Below, piece by piece: positions 60,622 through 64,000 of a stretch of 64,000 bases of DNA. A program made the position numbers and the translations under genes. Origin of the DNA: Pseudonocardia thermophila (lineage in GTDB: Bacteria > Actinomycetota > Actinomycetes > Mycobacteriales > Pseudonocardiaceae). Under the pieces are notes generated by a model. The model worked only from the letters and a program-made list of their open reading frames with translations. It searched no databases and was not told the origin of the DNA. Position 1 is the stretch's first letter; each line of letters opens with the position of its first letter. The stretch spans positions 1 through 64,000 of the forward strand of contig NZ_FRAP01000021.1 of the NCBI RefSeq assembly GCF_900142365.1. The letters run 5' to 3'.

Positions 60622-61185
60622 TCAGCGACGCCCGCCCCCGAGCAGCCCGCCGAGCAGCGACCCCAGATCGATCCCGCCGCCCTGCTGCTGCCCACCGGCA
60701 CCGCCGAGCACCCCACCGAGCAGCCCGCCGAGCACGTCACCGATGCCCCCGCCGCCGGCCTGCGCCTGGGCGTTGTTGCCCGTCAGCTGCTTGGCCAGCC
60801 ACGACATGACGATCGGGGCGAGGATCGGCAGGAGCTTCGAGATCAGCTCCTGACCGATCCCGGAGCCCGACCCGCCGGCGCCGCTGAGCTGCTGCACGAC
60901 CTGGTTCTGGTTGGCCCCGAAGACGTGCCCGACGATCTTCTGACCGTCGTTGACGTCGACCTGGTTCAGGTCGACCCCACCCTCGACGAGGCTCGGGTCG
61001 TGCTGCTCGACGGCCTTGGCGAACGACGAGGCCCCGCCCGGGTCGGCCGTGTTGGCCTGGATTCCCCCCAGCAGCGCCGGAAGCGCGGTGCGCGCGGCCT
61101 GCGCGGCGGTCTCGACGTCGACACCCAGCTGGCCGGCCAGCTGCTGCATCGGGATCTGGGAAAGGATCTCGTCAACCGGACTCAT
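60622..61185 (-). CDS. DUF937 protein (YidB-like)
   Basis: The 187-residue protein starts SPVDEILSQIPMQQLAGQLGVDVETAAQAARTALPALLGGIQANT, the helical DUF937 domain, and ends in a Gly/Leu/Gln-rich low-complexity tail (GDVLGGLLGGVLGGAGGQQQ). The family function is not known; one member is YidB. I start at ATG MSPVDEIL; a few upstream codons are open. It is divergent from the mobA-like gene. Confidence 0.8.
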   Translation of the reverse strand: MSPVDEILSQIPMQQLAGQLGVDVETAAQAARTALPALLGGIQANTADPGGASSFAKAVEQHDPSLVEGGVDLNQVDVNDGQKIVGHVFGANQNQVVQQLSGAGGSGSGIGQELISKLLPILAPIVMSWLAKQLTGNNAQAQAGGGGIGDVLGGLLGGVLGGAGGQQQGGGIDLGSLLGGLLGGGRR

Positions 61186-61259
61186 GAACGTCTCCCTTGC
61201 TGCGCCACCCACTGCGGCGGTCGCCGGGAGCGTACTGGTGAGGCGGCTAGGCTCGGTGG

Positions 61260-62051
61260 ATGACCTCCGCCGATCGGGTGGCCGAGGCCGCCGGGATCGT
61301 GCTCGCGGGCGGCCGGTCCACGCGCATGGGCACGCCGAAGGCGGCGCTGGAGTGGCACGGATCCACGCTGCTGGCCCGCATCACCGGCCTGCTCGGCCGC
61401 ACCGTGGCCGGTCCCGTGGTCGTGGCGCGCGCCCCCGGCCAGGTGCTCCCGGCACTGCCCGGCGCGGTGGAGGTCGTGGACGATCCGACCCCCGGTCAGG
61501 GCCCCATGCACGGCATCGCGTCGGGGCTGGACGCGGTGGGCGAGCGGGCGCCGCGCGCGTTCGTCTGCTCGACGGACCTGCCGCTGCTGCACCCCGCGTA
61601 CATCCGCGCCGTGCTCGCCCGGCTGGGCGACGGCGTGGACGTCGTCATGCCGCAGGTGCACGGGCATCCGCAGCCGCTCGCCGCCGGCTACCGGACGGCG
61701 GTGGCCGCGCACCTGCACGAGCTGATCGCCGCCGGCCGCACGCGGCCGGCGCGCGACCTCACCCAGCTGCGCGTCGTCCGCCCCGGCGAGGACGAGCTGC
61801 TGACGGACCCGGCGCTGGCCACCGCCGATCCGCAGCTCGACTCGGTCCGCAACGTCAACCGCCCCGAGGAGTACCGGGAGCTGCGCGACCGCCCCGCCCC
61901 GGAGGTCACCGTCCTGACCGGCGACGGCCCGGTCCGGGTCCGCGCCGCCACTCGCGGTGCGGCGGCCGCCGCCGTCGGCGCGATCGTGCCCGATCCGGAG
62001 GGGCCGCTCGTGCCCGGCGACGTGCTGGACCTCCGCCCGTCCTTGACCTGA
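61260..62051 (+). CDS. mobA: molybdenum-cofactor nucleotidyltransferase (MobA-like)
   Basis: The N-terminus AAGIVLAGGRSTRMGTPKAALEWHG is the GT-A nucleotidyltransferase signature of MobA/MocA. VVDDPTPGQGPMHGIASGLDA, FVCSTDLPLLHPAYI and VRNVNRPEEYRELR are also typical. About 200 residues match; a C-terminal extension (to residue 263) of Ala/Val-rich sequence is extra and unassigned. The gene starts at ATG. It could guanylylate or cytidylylate molybdopterin. No other molybdenum genes are near. Confidence 0.8.
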   Translation: MTSADRVAEAAGIVLAGGRSTRMGTPKAALEWHGSTLLARITGLLGRTVAGPVVVARAPGQVLPALPGAVEVVDDPTPGQGPMHGIASGLDAVGERAPRAFVCSTDLPLLHPAYIRAVLARLGDGVDVVMPQVHGHPQPLAAGYRTAVAAHLHELIAAGRTRPARDLTQLRVVRPGEDELLTDPALATADPQLDSVRNVNRPEEYRELRDRPAPEVTVLTGDGPVRVRAATRGAAAAAVGAIVPDPEGPLVPGDVLDLRPSLT

Positions 62052-62193
62052 ACCTCACTCCAGCTCCTAGCGTCGCTGCCGAGCGCCGGGAAACCCGCCC
62101 GGAACTGTCGGGGTTGTCCGGCACGCTCGCCGATGAGCCCGGGCCCACCGGCCGGTCGTACCTGGTGGACCTGCAACCGGGGAAGGAACCGCT

Positions 62194-64000
62194 GTGAGCA
62201 TGGAGATGGTGGCGTGGGAGTCGATGTACCACGCCGCGAACGCGCGCGAGGAGAAGCGGCCGTTCTCCCGGGCCACGCTGTCGCGGATCTGGCGCTTCGT
62301 CCGCCCGCACCGCCGGCGGCTGGCGGCGTTCCTGCTGGTCAGCGTCATCGGAGCGGCGCTGGCGGTGGCGTCGCCGGTGCTCGCCGGCCAGGCGGTCGAC
62401 GCGATCGTGCACGGCGGCCCGGTCGGCGCGGTCGTCGGCATCGCGGCGCTCATCGCGGTGCTCGCGATCGCCGAGGCCGGGCTGGGGATCCTGCAGCGCT
62501 ACCAGTCCGCCACCCTCGGCGAGGGATTGATCCTCGACCTGCGCACGGCGGTGTTCGACCACGTCCAGCGCCAGCCGGTCGCGTTCTTCACCCGCACCCG
62601 CACCGGCGCGCTCGTGAGCAGGCTGAACAACGACGTCATCGGCGCCCAGCAGGCGTTCGCCGGCACGCTCTCCGGCGTCGTCGGCAACATCGTCACCCTG
62701 ACGCTCACGCTCGCGGTGATGCTCAGCCTCTCCTGGCAGGTCACGCTGCTCGCGCTCGTGCTGTTGCCGGTGTTCGTCGTACCGGCGCGGCGGATGGGCC
62801 GCAAGCTCGCACAGCTGGAACGCGAGGCCGCGGCGCACAACTCGGCGATGAGCACGCAGATGACCGAGCGGTTCTCCGCACCCGGTGCCACGCTGGTGAA
62901 GCTGTTCGGGAGGCCGAGCGAGGAGACCGCGGAGTTCGTGCGGCGGGCGTCGCGGGTGCGCGACATCGGAGTGCGCACCGCGATGGTGCAGTGGGTGTTC
63001 GTCTCGGCGCTCACGCTGGTCTCGGCGCTCGCGCTGGCACTGGTCTACGGCCTGGGCGGCTACTTCGCGATCACCGGTGCGATCGCCGCCGGTGACGTCG
63101 TCGCACTGGCGCTGCTGCTCACGCGCCTCTACGCCCCGCTCACGGCGCTGGCCAGCGCACGGGTCGAGGTGATGAGCGCGCTGGTGAGCTTCGAGCGGGT
63201 CTTCGAGGTGCTCGACCTGCAGCCCCTCGTGGCAGAGCCCGCGAACCCGGTGCCGCTGCCGGACGGGCCGCTGTCGGTGGAGTTCGAGTCCGTGCGGTTC
63301 GCCTACCCGTCGGCGGACAAGGTGTCGCTCGCCTCGCTGGAGGACGTCGCCCGGCTCGACGTCCGCGGCGGCGAGGAGGTCCTGCACGACGTGTCGTTCC
63401 GGGCCGAGCCCGGGCAGACCATCGCGCTGGTGGGCTCGTCGGGGGCCGGGAAGTCCACGATCGCCCAGCTCATCCCCCGCCTCTACGACGTCGACGGCGG
63501 ATCGGTGAAGCTCGGCGGGGTCGATGTGCGCGGGCTGTCGTTCGACGACCTGCGCCGCGCGGTCGGGCTGGTCACGCAGGACGGTCATCTGTTCCACGAG
63601 TCGATCCGGTCCAACCTGCTGCTCGCCGCGCCGCACGCGACGGACGAGGATCTGTGGCACGCCCTCGAACGGGCCCGGCTGGCCGAGCTGGTGGCCTCGC
63701 TGCCCGACGGACTGGACACGGTCGTCGGCGAGCGCGGCTACCGGCTCTCCGGCGGGGAACGCCAACGGCTCACGATCGCCCGGGTGCTGCTGGCCAACCA
63801 GCGGATCGTGGTGCTCGACGAGGCCACCGCGCACCTCGACTCCACGTCGGAGGCCGCGGTGCAGGAAGCGTTGACCGAGGCTCTCGACGGGCGCACGGCC
63901 GTCGTCATCGCACACCGGCTGTCCACGATCCGCAGCGCCGACCAGATCCTCGTGGTCGAGGAGGGGCGCATCGTCGAGCGCGGCACCCACGACGAGCTGA
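62194..64000 (+). CDS. ABC transporter, fused permease-ATPase exporter (partial)
   Basis: The gene runs off the right end. A six-helix membrane domain (about residues 45-330) precedes the ATPase. The ATPase has Walker A LVGSSGAGKSTIAQ, signature LSGGERQRLTIAR and Walker B IVVLDEATAHLDS. The H-loop is VVIAHRLSTIRSADQ. This is the half-transporter type that dimerises to export drugs or lipids. I use GTG 62194 with an AGGA site; ATG 62200 is an alternative. The final part of the protein is outside the window. Confidence 0.9.
   Translation, partial: MSMEMVAWESMYHAANAREEKRPFSRATLSRIWRFVRPHRRRLAAFLLVSVIGAALAVASPVLAGQAVDAIVHGGPVGAVVGIAALIAVLAIAEAGLGILQRYQSATLGEGLILDLRTAVFDHVQRQPVAFFTRTRTGALVSRLNNDVIGAQQAFAGTLSGVVGNIVTLTLTLAVMLSLSWQVTLLALVLLPVFVVPARRMGRKLAQLEREAAAHNSAMSTQMTERFSAPGATLVKLFGRPSEETAEFVRRASRVRDIGVRTAMVQWVFVSALTLVSALALALVYGLGGYFAITGAIAAGDVVALALLLTRLYAPLTALASARVEVMSALVSFERVFEVLDLQPLVAEPANPVPLPDGPLSVEFESVRFAYPSADKVSLASLEDVARLDVRGGEEVLHDVSFRAEPGQTIALVGSSGAGKSTIAQLIPRLYDVDGGSVKLGGVDVRGLSFDDLRRAVGLVTQDGHLFHESIRSNLLLAAPHATDEDLWHALERARLAELVASLPDGLDTVVGERGYRLSGGERQRLTIARVLLANQRIVVLDEATAHLDSTSEAAVQEALTEALDGRTAVVIAHRLSTIRSADQILVVEEGRIVERGTHDEL

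Overview
This is a GC-rich actinobacterial chromosome segment. The actinobacterial gene orders valS-folC-DUF4233 and tig-clpP1-clpP2-clpX, the F420-type oxidoreductases, the BTAD/AfsR-type regulator and the frequent GTG starts point to the Actinomycetota. The family is most likely Pseudonocardiaceae (Pseudonocardia-like); that is inference, since no 16S gene is present.

Core region, 0-18.2 kb: a truncated DM13 protein, DUF4233, folC and valS on the minus strand; a small C39-like protein and a PPOX-type flavoprotein; a tig-clpP1-clpP2-clpX cluster whose ClpP2 has Arg where the catalytic His should be; then a roughly 860-bp gene-free stretch and gltB-gltD (glutamate synthase) ending in a strong terminator.

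Accessory metabolism, 18.2-38.9 kb: an HxlR regulator, F420/flavin oxidoreductases, an epoxide-hydrolase-like enzyme, an ATP-grasp ligase, gluconokinase, a larE-larB-larC operon for the nickel-pincer cofactor (no larA here), a PCu(A)C/DyP peroxidase pair with a membrane protein, a methyltransferase, a decayed sugar-binding lipoprotein next to a large AfsR-like regulator, a berberine-bridge-type oxidoreductase and an MFS exporter. Several genes are broken by single-base length changes in G or C runs, so sequencing error must be considered alongside true decay.

Genomic island, about 39.06-54.48 kb: a 71-bp direct repeat containing the 3' half of tRNA-Gly(UCC) and its terminator flanks a complete type I-E CRISPR-Cas locus. 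The layout is array 1 (41 repeats plus one degenerate), then cas2, cas1 (frameshifted), cas6e, cas5e, cas7e, cse2 and cas8e, an intergenic region, cas3, and array 2 (22 repeats plus one degenerate). Both leaders face the cas genes. The right end holds remnants of an integrase, a MobF-type relaxase and plasmid/ICE-type genes, so the CRISPR locus appears to ride on a dead integrative element.

The most interesting signal is in the cas3-cas8e gap. It holds a solitary crRNA-like unit: a degenerate repeat with an intact 5' handle, a short spacer of about 21 nt, and a second degenerate repeat. Its spacer matches 16 of 21 positions of the AT-rich promoter region just upstream of cas8e, beside an AAC motif. 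The mismatches include positions 6, 12 and 18, which Cascade flips out. This looks like a Cas-regulating RNA (CreR/CreA-like) that would let Cascade repress its own operon.

Right flank, 54.4-64 kb: tRNA-Gly, tRNA-Pro, a fluoroacetate-dehalogenase-like hydrolase, a TetR regulator with its palindromic operator, two GNAT acetyltransferases, a zinc-ribbon protein, Nei2-type DNA glycosylase, RpiB, DUF429 and DUF937 proteins, a MobA-like nucleotidyltransferase, and an ABC exporter that runs off the window end.
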